DNA of 64,000 nucleotides from Polytrichum commune (GCA_950295325.1 OX485804.1:65378533-65442532), one strand, 5' to 3'. Positions 34,574 to 46,450 are shown, counted from the stretch's first letter. The notes: a model not told the origin generated them from the letters alone. Program-made: numbers and translations.

Positions 34574-35180
34574 TTGGACCTCAACAAGGACTTGGTCCAA
34601 TGTGTGCATTGTTCTAAGGCATGGACGGTCCCCTTCTCTATGCCCGAGAACATGGACTACAGCGGGCTCCCGATGTACACCAAGAGAAGCTCATCTACCT
34701 TCAGCCTGGACTCTATCATTTTTTTTCTTCAAATTGCGCAATCCAAATGTTGCGTAACTGTCTGGAGATCCATGGAATCGAAGAACACCCAAGCTACTGC
34801 ACAATACTTATGGCGATCGAGCCCCCTTGCATGGTCCTAGGGCAAGAGTCGTGCATAATGTTGTTGACCCCGGAGGGGAGGGTTGTTAGGAAGCCGGGGA
34901 ACCCCACCGTCAACTAGTACTCGAAGGTGTTGAAACCCACATTCTAGGACCAATACCCCACCAAGATAGGGTGTCCCTATGATTTGCGGCCCACCCGTGA
35001 CAACACCCTCATGGTGGACAGTAGCCCCTCTAGGAACATCTTGAATCCCACCTCCAACTACATAGTTTGCCCCATGTGCACAGTTGGGAAGGTCAAAGAC
35101 CAATTTTTTTACGGACGTTGGGAGATACTTTCATGCGCTCGTAGGGAGCGGGCTCCCCGTCCCCCAATTTGTATAGAGTA
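34574..35180 (+). pseudogene. Unidentified protein-coding remnant
   Basis: About 600 bp of clearly higher GC than the surroundings, with overlapping plus-strand frames that look like one frameshifted protein: 34621-34917 (98 codons, containing YLQPGLYHFFSSNCAIQMLR and SYCTILMAIEPPCMVLG), then 34920-35180 (containing DLRPTRDNTLMVD and VCPMCTVGKVKDQFFYGRWE). A CxxC pair (CPMC) and a second one in another frame (CVHC) are visible. I do not recognise the family. It may be a captured gene fragment, a decayed exon or an unknown transposon protein. Confidence 0.35.
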
Positions 35181-35239
35181 ATCCAGTATACAATAGATAC
35201 ATGAATCCCAAGGGTTACATGTACAGAGAGTTGTACACT

Positions 35240-35350
35240 CTAACCTTGATGTGATTTGCTAACCATCTTGTACCAATTATGTGTCTTACATTCTAGGAGA
35301 AGTGAGCTAGTCGGAGAAAGTAACCATTAAAGACCCATCTACCTTATTGC
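35240..35350 (-). repeat. Dispersed repeat R6, fragment
   Basis: GATTTGCTAACCATCTTGTAC, GTGTCTTACATTCTAGGAG and AAGTGAGCTAGTC form the reverse complement of the R6 start region. Confidence 0.5.
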
Positions 35351-35576
35351 AAAAGCGAGTCCCTCTGAGATTATTGAAGTTCTCTGGACTGTCATGCAGA
35401 TTGAGCTGAAATTCATCGATGATCCAAAATGGTAGAAGATTGTGGCCGGGGGCGGAGGGGAATCAATAAACGATCTTGAGCAGAGGATCAAGCAAAGGCA
35501 CAAGATGATGCGAAGTTAGATGAAGAGCATGAATCGGTGTCATAGGCACAAGAAAAGTTGGAAGAAGTGTGTATCT

Positions 35577-36100
35577 CAATCTGAAACTGAATCAATACTT
35601 CAACCTCAAGCATGACTCACAGTTTCAACGTCTAGATTAGTCACCAATGAGTTAGTACATGCGTGCAGGAGAGGATTACATCCATTGGTCGAATCTTTGG
35701 AATTAATAGAACTAACTTCGACTCATTATATAGATGATTGCATAACATTGCAATATTAGCTGGAGGTTCTCAGATTCATTACTGTTCTTTCGGTTTCAAG
35801 TGTGAAGAAGTGTTGAGTCTGAAATTATCACTTCAAACTTCAAACCTCAACCTCAAGAATAATCACACTTTCAACCTCTAGGTCGACCACCAGTACTTCT
35901 AGCTACGTGTGCAGGAGATATCCATGTGTTGGTAATCTGGGATTGATGTAACCGATTACTTCAAATCAACAACTCAAAGTTGTGATTAGAACGTCTCACA
36001 TTAGTTGTACTCTTTCAGTTTCAGGTGTGAAGAATCAAGAAGTGCTGAATCTAAATCTAAATCACTTTATACTCAACCTCACCTCAAGAATCATCTCTCT
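35577..36100. repeat. Tandem duplication, about 235-bp period
   Basis: TCTGAAACTGA...CAACCTCAAGCATGACTCAC at 35580 is repeated as TCTGAAATTAT...CAACCTCAAGAATAATCACA at 35819 and as TCTAAATCTAA...CACCTCAAGAATCATC at about 36050. Spacings are 239 and 231 bp. The third unit is truncated. Confidence 0.7.
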
Positions 36101-36964
36101 CTCTCTCTCACTATGCTTGCACAACCATTTGCCTCAAAAATAATTCCGTGGACACAAAGTCATGTTGAATCATGGTAAAGGTTGGAGGAGAATGTTGAGG
36201 ATTGTAAACTCCTCTGAATTAAACTATCAAACTCTCAAATAAAAACATCAAACATCAAGCTCTTTGAATAAAAACCCAATACTCTCGAAATGCAAACCAA
36301 CACTCTCAGCAAGCAAAGTTTTTTCCACGACATGAATCAAAACCCATCTTGAAGTTGAAGAGAATGTAGGCTTGGGCGTAGGAGTGTCAAGGATTGTGAA
36401 CCAAACTCTCATAATGCAAAGTCTCCTCCATGCCTAAACCCTAAAGTTGTTGTTCTTCAACCATTTTTTTCATTTGTAGATGCTTTCTCATCCACTATAG
36501 GTGGGACAGGGGAGTGTATACACTAGAACCCTTTTGCAATGTTTTATACCATGGTATCTTAGAAATAATATGAACCTATTTTTATGGAATTTATAACAAC
36601 TTAATTTATTTTGAAGTTGAAGTCACATGTTGTGTGGGGCCTATTTAATTTTGTAATCGCTTAAATTTTTTTAGTTTGCAATAAATGTTAAAAAAAATCT
36701 TATCTTTGGCTGCACATAATTTCTAATTTTCGGGGACTGTTGGCCCTATGGCCAAATCATGACCTTAACCTCTAGGATTTTCAAGCTACCAGATCTCCAA
36801 CAAAAATCTATTCATGTATGTGAACATTTATAAATGCTCTATTTAGTTTGCGTCCTTCAATTTGGGTTGGTTTTTCTTCTTCTTCTATAACTCAATCAAT
36901 TTGAGTTGTTCAAAACATTTCTCAGTGCAATGGGTGACTTTTGTGGACCCGAGAATTTTCAAAA
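36101..36964. other. No recognisable gene
   Basis: AT-rich and repeats ACTCTC/AAACTCTC motifs near 36220-36420, with no coding signal. Confidence 0.35.
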
Positions 36965-36967
36965 TTA

Positions 36968-37517
36968 GTGCCAAGCATATTCAGGGTTGCTTATTCATGG
37001 ACCAAAAGCTATGGCCATGAAAATCGAAAGGCCCTTGAAAAACATCCAAAGGCCCTACTGAGGGAAATAAAAATTCAAGTTCACAATTGATGGGCCCTCA
37101 AGCTTAGAGTAAAGTGAAATTGGACCATGCTGTGGGATTGCAACATACTTTATAGACAATCTGAAATATTAGGTAGTATGTGACCCCATCATAACATTAT
37201 TAACCATTGCTTACTGATGTTATGATCATGGTGTTATATTGTTTATAAGAGCCAATGACAATTTAATTGCTTGTCACGGTGCATTAGACCCACCTCTTTT
37301 TGGTGGGCCTAATATAATTTATGGTAGACCATGAAACATTATCCACTTGGTGCCTTGTAGGACGCCATGTAGGTTCTCCATCCATTGAAATTTCTTGGTC
37401 CCTCAGGCCCTTAGGGTCTAGTGTAAAATGACCTTACGTTGTCTCCTACTTCTTGACCAATCACATAATTTGTATACCACGGGTCAAAGGTCCTCAAGGT
37501 TTAGTGTAAAGTGACCC
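36968..37517. mobile_element. Harbinger-like MITE (family H), copy 4
   Basis: A 550-bp diverged copy. TTA is duplicated at 36965-36967 and 37518-37520. The right end GTGTAAAGTGACCC and a decayed left end GTGCCAAG match the 44.6-45.1 kb copy in reverse. The interior is shared with that copy (CCCTTGAAAAACATCCAAAGG; AATTGATGGGCCCTCAAGC). Confidence 0.7.
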
Positions 37518-37570
37518 TTAGTTAGAAGGTGATATTCATGTTGAATTTAAGTTTTTAAAGGAGTTCATAC

Positions 37571-37971
37571 TAAATTGAATATTGTATTCAGTGTCATATG
37601 GTTTTTATGTCATTGTGATAACTTTTTTGATGACACTTCTTGTGATTAAGTTTACAGGTATTGTCATGGATGATTGAAATTTAAATTAAATCCATGCCAA
37701 TTGTTGAAACAAAGTTTAGTATATTTTGCATCCTGATAATCATGTAATGAAATATTTTCATAGATGATCGAAATTTGGATGGAAACTGAGTTAGTGAGTG
37801 ACCATACTTGCAACATTGTAAATATATAATGCCCAATTTTATTTTTTTTGCAAAGAATGACAAAGAACGGTAGGTTTACATTAAGTGCTAGTAGCACTAC
37901 ACAGGCGGTTTACAATTAGTATTGAGAAAGACAAATAGAGTTGGTGACACTAAATATGATATGTAGTGTAC
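37571..37971. mobile_element. MITE (family t), copy 2 (inverted)
   Basis: The right end reads GTGACACTAAATATGATATG then TAGTGTA. The left end ATACTAAATTGAATATTG is a decayed inverse. The interior matches 32137-32512 on the opposite strand. Confidence 0.55.
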
Positions 37972-38434
37972 TTTTGTAAGCTAATCAATGTTAGAAAAAG
38001 AATGTGAACCTTGGATCGAATAGTGCACGTCCAACCCCATGCACTCACAAATAATTTCAGAGCCTTGGTTATCCTTCTCTCAAAACTCAAATCTGAAAGG
38101 GTGGGAACTCTTGTTTGTAAGTTTTTTTATAAATAATTTTCTTTAGGGTTTGTTTTGGTGGGTTGGTCGGGGTCATAGTAGTTTGAAGGGGTATTTTAAA
38201 AGGCAAAAGGTTCTTTGTTGTTTCTTCTGAAGACTCTTCGATGATGGTGCATCGGCTACTTGGAAGACGATGATCTTCGGACGAAAGTGGCCCAAAAGGT
38301 TGACCGGCCCACCTCTCCCAAAGCACGGGAGGCCTCTCGAGTTTGCCCCCCCACCCCGTGGGACCTTTGCATATGTAGGGGAGGACACCGGTTTTGACAC
38401 GGAGTTTGGTAAGCTAATATAAACAAATTTTGGT
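37972..38434. other. No recognisable gene
   Basis: 38150-38480 has overlapping open frames on the minus strand and a GC-richer segment, but no motif I know. Confidence 0.3.
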
Positions 38435-38710
38435 CTTGACATGTGTTTTGCTTTGACCAGTTTAGTTTCAAGGTTAATCCCTCTTTCTTTGAGTGGAGAA
38501 TTGTCTCTTTTCAAATCCGATCAGAAATAGAGGTTTTAAGCTTTGCAAAATTGTCATCTTGGATCGGAGTTGAAGGGGAGGCCACACATGTTTAGAAACG
38601 CAGGTCTCAAATTGATTTTTGGTAAACCAAGGTAAAAGAATTTCAACCTTGACATGTGCCTAACTTCGAGGAGTTTAGTTTCACGGTTGGTCCCTCTTTT
38701 ATTGGGTATA
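38435..38710 (+). repeat. Dispersed repeat R7, two iterations
   Basis: GACATGTGnnTnnCTTnGA followed by GTTTAGTTTCAAGGTTAATC and CCCTCTTTnTTnGGT occurs at about 38437-38500 and 38655-38705. Confidence 0.5.
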
Positions 38711-38984
38711 CATGTAAGTTTTCAAATCCAATAAGAAACAGGAACTCCATCGTGAACTTAGAAACCCTCTAAGAACCTCCCAAATCCCTCACAAAGCCTT
38801 CCATATACTTGGGATGAATAATCAACCGCTTCATCTTGCAAACATTGTTTTTTCATTAGCCAAAGTTTTGTCCTTTGGAATTTTGTTTGGGCTGCCCGAG
38901 TGAAATTTGTACACCATAGGATGGGGAGCTATGAATGGATGGCTTGGATGTGGTATGTCCACAACCACACGCCCTCCGTTCCTC

Positions 38985-38997
38985 GGGGGGGGGGGGG
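38985..38997 (+). repeat. Poly-G tract (13)
   Basis: An uninterrupted run of 13 G. The surrounding 38711-39480 is AT-rich without a recognised gene. Confidence 0.9.
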
Positions 38998-39496
38998 TTA
39001 CTTGTGAAAATCGTAGAAACAATGTGCGATAAAAAAAAACACTGGGTCTAATATATTCATTGTAGATAAATATAATTTTGCAAAAAACATACATATAATA
39101 TAGGGGTTTTTTACATATAAATAATGAAACATGTTTACATGTAAAATATCATCACATATAATGGCCTCCTTTATCTAGTTAGTACATGTAAAATAATGTG
39201 AAAACAATTACTAGGGGTAGCGGGTCTAGGGTAGGGTCTGTGCTAGTGAATGAAAAGAGGTAATTTTATGTTGAAAAAACTTGGATGGATGACTACACAG
39301 GCTGGCTGGCTTGAACGTTACTAAACCAACGTATCCAATGTGGAGTTAATGTTCTCTACCTCCATGTTGGGAGGGAAAATTTCAAAGCGTTGTTGAATTA
39401 CAATCTTCTTTCCAATTTTCTTTGATAGTATAAGTAAAATAGGGTATTTTTAAATGATTCAACATATGATTCAACATCCAACATCCAACATCCAAA

Positions 39497-40030
39497 GTTT
39501 CTTAGGATGAACCACATATTCAAGCACATTCATCTCATTCTATAATTTTTTCAAATGATTCAATAGTTTGTCTACAAAGTTCTTCAATGATGTGCATGAT
39601 CTTTTCCTGATGAAAATTAAGTTCGACGATAGCCATTGGGTGACATGGCTTACGAGTTGCATATTCAATCTCCTAACGAGAGTAATCACATGACCGCATC
39701 GTGTACTAAAATCAAATGTACTTGTGCATCGTTTGTAATTTTGACGAATCGCGCATTCCTTTATCGATTCCCACACGCATCGCCTTTGCATCCGTATTTC
39801 ACAAACTGACATGTCGGGTGAAGTTTCTTTGGATGGACCACATGTTCATCAAATACATCCGCCTTGTGTAGAAAATTCCTCGACAATGAGCATCATCTCC
39901 CCCGAATGAAACTTACATTAGATAGTGGCCATGGGGTGACCCACCCGACTCATAAACAATACATTCATTTCTTAACCACATTGTCGTAGCCCCCGGGCGG
40001 TTCCGGCGTGTACTAAAGGAGTTCAAAGAT
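39497..40030. repeat. Imperfect tandem duplication, about 300-330 bp period
   Basis: GTTTCTTAGGATGAACCACATATTC at 39497 recurs as GTTTCTTTGGATGGACCACATGTTC at 39823. Further matching blocks are GATGAAAnTTAnrTT and CCATnGGGTGAC (39633 and 39929). Indels make the offset vary from 296 to 326 bp. Confidence 0.65.
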
Positions 40031-40793
40031 TTGTCGAAACTTTGACAACGCTTCATGTCATAGAAACTTCACCTTTGGTATACGAAACACACGTGATACG
40101 ATAGGATATTCAATGCCAAACTAGAATCTTCGACCAAAGATTAACAATCTATTCGACAAAAGGGGGTTAAAGAAACGGGCCTACGACTACGGTACCCTTG
40201 GTATACGACTATAACCGACGTACTTGTGAACGGTTTACAAGCTTTAACCAATCACACGCACATATTCCTCCTTTATCGACTTTCCCCAAGTGTTGGCCTT
40301 TGACTAAATCCCCTACTCACGAACGAACTCGGGGTCGGCAAACATGTAACTAACTCCCTCGCCTCCCCGTTCCTTGGCAAGGAGCGCGGGTGGGTGATAG
40401 TGTTTGTGTAAAGGTACTCCAAGTACGGTGGTCCTCCGGGCGGGTGGTTTCGCTCCAACCATCCGTGGCCTCTCCTTTCCGGACAAGTGGTTTTGATGTG
40501 CGCCATTCACACATTCTTTCTTGGCACATATATACTCGTGGCCTTCTTTAACTTACATGCGGTGGGGGGTGGGGGGGGGAGGGAGCTAGAGACCCAACAA
40601 AAACAAAAAAAACAAAAAGAAAGAAAGAAAGGTTGGCCGGGGATTCGGGCTTCCTCCTCATACACTTGTACTTTGCGTCTTTGATCGAGTCTTATTGTAA
40701 GCTGTAACAATTTCCCCAGTGATTTGGGATAGGCGCACATCCCGAGTTTTTGCATGCTGATCATCAACCTTCTACTAGCGCTCTCACTTAATT
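40031..40793. other. Low-copy stretch without identified gene
   Basis: 40270-40500 has overlapping minus-strand open frames with relatively high GC and G-runs at 40565-40578, but no motif. Confidence 0.3.
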
Positions 40794-41340
40794 GCACTCA
40801 CGTACATTGGATCATCTTGAAGGAACATGAGAGAGGGAAACTGCCGTTATTCTAACTTTTGGAACCTTCTTCCATGATCATCTACACCAATGTTGGGCCG
40901 GTATATATATATATATATATATATATATAGGTGGATGCGTGGTATCAATGATCGGCATCAATTTTGGTATCAAAGAACCTCTCCTTAGGTATGAAATCCT
41001 AATACCACTTAAATATTGATATTTGATCAACCCCGCTTGCTCTTACTTGCACTTACATGGATCGCCTTGAAGGAACAAGAGAGTGGAAAATTGTCGCTAC
41101 TTTTAACTTTTGGAACCTTCTTCCATGAACATCTAAACCAATGTTGGACCGGTGTATATATATAGGTGGATTTGTGGTGTCAATGATCAACATCAATTTT
41201 GGTGTCAAAGAACCTATCCATAGATATCAAATCCTAATACCAGTCAAAAATCGATATTGATCAACCCGCTTGCTCTTACTTGCACTTACATGCATCTAAA
41301 CCAATGTTGGATTGGTATATAGGTGGATGCATGGCATCCC
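40794..41340. repeat. Tandem triplication with embedded (TA)n
   Basis: Unit 1 (40794-41048), unit 2 (41049-41281) and a shortened unit 3 (41282-41340) each start GCACTyACrTnnAT and contain ACCAATGTTGGrCCGGT followed by TATA repeats and GGTGGATGC. The TA run differs in each: about 30 bp in unit 1, about 10 bp in unit 2 and a few bases in unit 3. Unit 3 has lost the segment between its start and the CTAAACCAATG phrase. Confidence 0.8.
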
Positions 41341-42499
41341 CGGGGAGATGGACTCCTCATTGGGAATCCAAATGACGTGCATGGGTCACTATGAGATTAA
41401 GCCCCCCTATATATAAGAAGTTTATAGAGAAAAAACTAATGTATACATAGTAACAGTAGGCTAGAAAATGAACCCATGTATTTATAATAAGCTTACTTAT
41501 TTAATATGGTAAATACGTCCACCACATGTACAAAATAGAAAAGCAAGAATGAAGTAGGCCTTTACTGCTTATGAAGTTCACTTTCACTTTTTGATTAAAA
41601 AGTCATTCAACATTTTTTCCATCCATAGCATGGTACTCAATGATTGCATCAAACAAAAAAAGACAAGAGCACAATAATATAGCCAAAATTAGAAAACTCA
41701 ACTCAACAGAGCCATGAGCACTCCAAGAGCCTCTAGTTTGTAAATACCTAGAACCCTAGTGCAAACCCTACCAAAAATGATAGTCATCGAGGACTATTCC
41801 CACATGACACCAATGGATGAAAACATGAATTATATGAAAGTAACACACCTATTGTTAATTTTTCTTTAAACATCAAGGCCCGTTTTTGTACATCTACCTT
41901 TACTTTAAAAAAATCAACAACCTTTTTAAAAGTACACACTAGAGAAAAACAAAACCTCTCCTTCATGTATACTATATACCCTAATGCCTCAAATAATACC
42001 CCTTCTTACACTCACATTAGTTTTTGCATGGTATGAAGAGTCCACCCCCTGGCCATGGTATCAACAAGCAAATATTGATACCCACATGGTAGCATAAAAA
42101 GACAAAATTAGTCCAACATTGGCTTCTTAAGCCCTAACCGAAACCCTCCTATGTTTGTACATGAAACATTAACCTCGCAGTAAACATAGGTCGTGTTCTT
42201 GGGATTTAGGTTCATGACACCTACCATGGGGGTGGGGTAAAAACTTACCGCTTTCAAATTTGTCATAATCCAATTCAAATAGGTCACAAATAATCTAAAT
42301 CAAAGTCTTTGGCCCTAATTTAGGGGTTGATTTGGTCAAATCATGAATCATTGGTTTATAAAATGTTTCTCTACGTGTTCACCTTCCCCCATGGATGTGT
42401 CACAAAACATTATCCATTTTCATGTGAGAAAGGGATTTATCTAGCATCGTGTCATCATAGATAGAACCACAAATACAACTTTTAGAACCTTCTTCTGTG
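41341..42499. other. No recognisable gene
   Basis: AT-rich with short open frames and no motif. Confidence 0.35.
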
Positions 42500-42690
42500 G
42501 TCTATAAATAGTATATGGGCTTGATTGGGATGCCTATTTTAAACAAACACTTATATTTGAGTAGCATGTGATTACGTGTGAATCCAAGAAAGGACACCAA
42601 AGGGACACCATGTGTTTAAATGAGATTGAACTATGTGCTCAAGATTTGATAACCATCCTAGTTCTAAAAGTCAAAATAACTGGTGAACGT
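42500..42690 (-). repeat. Dispersed repeat R6, copy (reverse)
   Basis: ACACCATGTGTTTAAATGAG, TGTGCTCAAGATTTGATAAC and CATCCTAGTTC are the reverse complement of the central R6 block. Confidence 0.5.
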
Positions 42691-43039
42691 ATAGCCTTCT
42701 TTTTGGGAAGTTATTGCAGGCCCTGTCCGTGTGAAAAGGAATTTAAGCAACAGTCATATTACCATACTCATAGAACCATAGGTATATGTTTTAGAAATGT
42801 TCTCTAACTCTAAGCAAAACCCTCCCATGTCTGTACACAACTCTTCAATCTTGCAGTAATTGGAGGTCATGTTCATGTGTTATTGATGTGTTATTGAACT
42901 CTTCAACCTTACAGTAATTGGAGCTTCCTTGTGTTACCATAGATAGTAATTTACGGCTTCAAAAAGCATGAAGCTTGTGAAATGAAATGAAATTCATTTT
43001 AAAGTCTAGGAAGCCGAAAGACTTATGGGCCTAGAAGTA

Positions 43040-43395
43040 CATCAAGGTGGGGTCAAAAAGGCTACTTTCTTAGAGTAATGTAGTGCAATGGCTATGAGAT
43101 AACAACTAACATCAACTCGCTGATTTAATTGGTAGAAAGACTTGAGACAATCTACAGCTACATTCTACAATAAGGAAGGAAACTTATTTTTGAAGGAGTT
43201 GTAGAGGGGATGCTCCAACACAAAATGTGCCTCATTTTCAATTACATTGTAAGAGTCAAATTGACACCACATGTTATTTCTAGGTTTTGGATAGTCGACC
43301 AACCAACATGTTTCAATAGCAAGTCTATGATATGAGAACCTTAGAGCTTGGAATTGAATCAACTGAGACTCAAGACAAACAATTAGACTAGACAT
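43040..43395 (-). pseudogene. LINE C-terminal zinc-finger-like fragment
   Basis: A 76-codon minus-strand frame contains LRFSYHRLAIETCWLVDYPK, PRNNMWC and IENEAHFVLEHPLYNSFKNK, then continues past a stop as CLKSFYQLNQRVDVSCYL. This arrangement (basic/aromatic segment, Cys pair, ExxHFxxxxPLY) matches the cysteine/histidine tails at the end of many LINE reverse transcriptases. Some cysteines are replaced. A short relative lies at 16320-16440. The rest of the element is missing. Confidence 0.5.
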
Positions 43396-43988
43396 GATTA
43401 GGTGAAAAAATATGTTTCTACATTAGCACCACTTCATTTCCAATAACTTTGGGTCACTACAAACATATGAATCTTGAATAATTGTCCTATGTCACTAAAA
43501 ATTTAACCTACATCACTGGAAAATCTACAAATCTACCACAATGAGTAGATTTGCATCGTTCTTCCACCGACGTAGGACGATTGTTTAGGACTCATTTGTT
43601 GGTAATGGATTCAGACCCTAGTGTAAACTCCTTGGGTCAAACGTTTGTGCTCTTGAACAATAAGATCACTCAATCTTGAATTTTTTGGGTCATGGACCCT
43701 AATGCAAATTCACACCAATATCTCATGGCCAAATACGCTACTTTCTCATCCAAGGGGCCCAGCATACATGAAAGGTGTAGATCAATCAAATGATGTGACT
43801 GAATGCGTGCTATTATCATCAAAACTAGAATCACAGGTCCACGTTGCAAAATTGCAAATGTCCTAACTTACTTATTGAACTCTCATAAGTCGTAATGCTT
43901 TTTGTACGTAACTTAGGTACGTGCACCAAAAGCATAGTCCCTTGGATTTCAATAGCCACAGGCGTTCAACAGCACTCTGCAATGGTGA

Positions 43989-44229
43989 GAGGGAATTATC
44001 GGATACGCGTGTACCTCTCATTCATCCAACATAAAAGGTCTGAAATAGTACGTACTATGGAGGTTCAGATGTCCCTATTCTAGTCGATTTGACACCGGAA
44101 TTAGTTTCAAAGACTCCCAATTAATCTAATGAAAGTTATGGAAAATGAAGCAGCCACACACCTACGGGGAGTGAAGTTTCTATCTTGGATGGATGAGAGG
44201 TACGTTCATATGTGGTATTTACCTCTCGC
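43989..44229. mobile_element. MITE (family m), copy 3
   Basis: Inverted ends GAGGGAATTATCGGATACGC plus TACCTCTCATTCATCCAACAT on the left, and GGATGGATGAGAGGTACG...TTACCTCTC on the right. About 240 bp. Confidence 0.65.
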
Positions 44230-44327
44230 CCTCTGCAGACTACAGTTGTCAAGTGGACCAGAGACCATTTCACTTTAGTATGAGATATAGTTTTGGTGCA
44301 AACTTGTGAGGGAGGGGCACAAGACTT

Positions 44328-44559
44328 GAGGGAATTATCGCATATGAGTATACCATTCATGCATCCAACATAAAAGCCTTGAAATAGAATGTAGTTTTTT
44401 TGAGTCGTTTTTTGAGTTGATTTGACACCATAATCAACTCCAAAACCCAAAATTAATCTAGTAGTTGAAGTCATTGGAGATGAACTAATCACAAACCTAT
44501 AGGGGTCAATTATCTATGTTAGATTGATGAGAGGTACGCCCGTATGTGACAATACCCTA
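44328..44559. mobile_element. MITE (family m), copy 4
   Basis: Left end GAGGGAATTATCGCATATGA; right end GATTGATGAGAGGTACGCCC then GTATGTGACAATACCCT. It lies 100 bp from copy 3 in the same orientation and shares the phrase CATCCAACATAAAAGsyyTG. Confidence 0.65.
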
Positions 44560-44578
44560 TGGGGGGGGCATAATCTTA

Positions 44579-45066
44579 AGGCCACTTTACACTAGAGCTT
44601 GAGGGTCCTTGACTTGTGATATGCAAATCATGTGATAAGTTGAGAAGTTGGAGATTGTCCAAGTTCACTTTCCACTAGACCTTGAAGGCTTGAGGGACCA
44701 CAGAAAATAGAATGGATGAAAAATCTACATGGTGTCATACATGACAACAAGTAAATAATGTTTCATGGTCTACCCAAAATTGTGCGTTAGGCCCATTGAA
44801 AGAGGTGGGTCTAATGCAAAACTACAGGCCACAATAATCAAATAAATTGCCATTGGCTCCTAGAAATATTATATTGTCATGGTGGGGACCAAACTTACGC
44901 ACATGTTGCAATTGTTGAACTTGATCCACTTTACTCTACACTAAGTTTGAAGGCCCATCAATTGCATAATTGGATTTCTCTTTCCCAAGGTACAACCTTT
45001 GGATGATTTTCAAGGGCCCTTGGCTTTTCATCGTCATGGCTCTTGGGTTGTGGTTAAAATTGGCCC
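44579..45066. mobile_element. Harbinger-like MITE (family H), copy 5
   Basis: A 488-bp element with ends AGGCCACTTTACAC / GTTAAAATTGGCCC and TTA duplicated at 44576-44578 and 45067-45069. It is closest to copy 4 in reverse orientation. Confidence 0.75.
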
Positions 45067-45113
45067 TTAGCATGCAATAGAACATTGCGATTGTCAAATG
45101 GGTGGCTCGGGAG

Positions 45114-45318
45114 CAATGTCCGAGGTGATTTTTGGGCATAATCGGTCAAAATCCTAGTGTTCCCAAGTCCAACGGGTTACATGTTGTGATCTCTCAGGTT
45201 TCCTTTGTTAATTTGAGATATACTCCATAGATTCTTCTAAAACAAGCGGTAATTCTCTTGACATTTCGAACTTCAACCAGTTCATCTATAACTAGCGGTC
45301 GGTCGTCCCCGTTCATTG
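45114..45318. mobile_element. hAT-like MITE (family h), copy 6
   Basis: A 205-bp element beginning CAATGTCCGAGGTGATTTTT and ending GTCGTCCCCGTTCATTG, with an exact 8-bp target duplication CTCGGGAG (45106-45113, 45319-45326). It sits 47 bp right of a Harbinger-like MITE. Confidence 0.92.
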
Positions 45319-45326
45319 CTCGGGAG

Positions 45327-46450
45327 GGGAAGGATTGGGGTGTTTCAGGACCCTAGATCCTAAACACTAAACCCTGTTGACTGTTGACTATGACACTTCA
45401 AACGAATACAAGACAAGTGGGTTTCCGAGGAGGAAAGGCGGGGGGTCGTGTGCTTGTGTGTGTTGCGGTGTCCAGAAGCAGGGATTTGACTTGTGTGTGG
45501 GGCACAAAGACCAAGAAGTATTGGCAGAAGAAGCTGGAAGACTCTTCTTCTTCTTCTTCTTCTTCTTCTTCTTCACAGCACCCAAGTAATGAGAGCCTTT
45601 GCCAGCAGTACTGACTTAACTTCCTACTGCTTGTAAGGGTAGTCCAGTACACCAAGTAACCCAGTTCCAACCCCCCCCCCCCCCCCAACTCCACTGAACA
45701 ACTAACTTAAGTTGTTCTTCTGACTCAAGATATGAAGAAGCCACTTAATTACTTCTTACACGAACTCTCATGCACACAAGCTCCCCCTTTAAACGCCCTT
45801 GGTGGTTCCTCACACGGCAGGGCAGCCGGCCGACCGACACTACACTACACTACTCTACGCTACACTACACCACACTACTAGACTAATATTTTTTTGTGTG
45901 TTTTTTGGGAAGAAGCTATGCTAGTAGGCCGAACTCCAGCCTAGTCGTGTCACTCCTCACAGTAGGAACTTGCATGGAGATACCGCCCCTGCTCATTTGC
46001 CGGCCAAGGACTTCTGCATGCAGAGCTAACTGACAATGTCAAATTGGACTCTGGCTTTGCCATCCAGACACACTTTGGGTCTGGCCTCACAACACCGCAA
46101 ATCCAAGGCCCAAGAGGATATAGTGTTGGCAGCTTTTACACGTCACTCACGGGGCAGAGCAGCCGTGCAGGTTAGCTTATCAAGCTTTGCAAGAAAGAAA
46201 GAAAACAACAGTGCCCGAAATTAAAAAGGAGGAGAAGAAGAAGCAGAAGCAGGAGAAGGAAGCAGCAGGGAGAGGGGGGGGGGGGGGAGGGGAGGAAAAG
46301 CATGATAAGCTCAACCTGGGAACTCACCATGTAGCTAGTAGCTAGGTGGGCCATCTAGAACTCAAGCACATGTAAGATACACATGTGGTGGTTCCTTGCT
46401 GCTTACACAACGTTTCGCTCCTAGATTGAAGTGCAGTGGACTCCAGTGAA
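45327..46450. other. Low-copy, GC-richer stretch with simple repeats
   Basis: It contains (TTC)n at 45543-45574, C16 at 45671-45686, ACACT pentanucleotides at 45838-45880 and G14 at 46274-46287. The flanking open frames, including poly-Glu/poly-Lys readings, are repeat artefacts. GC content and lack of window-internal copies could suggest former genic sequence, but no protein is recognised. Confidence 0.4.

Noticed and set aside
45388-45694. Frames with poly-Lys, poly-Glu, poly-Ser or poly-Phe
   Set aside because: All are readings of the (TTC)n run at 45543-45574.
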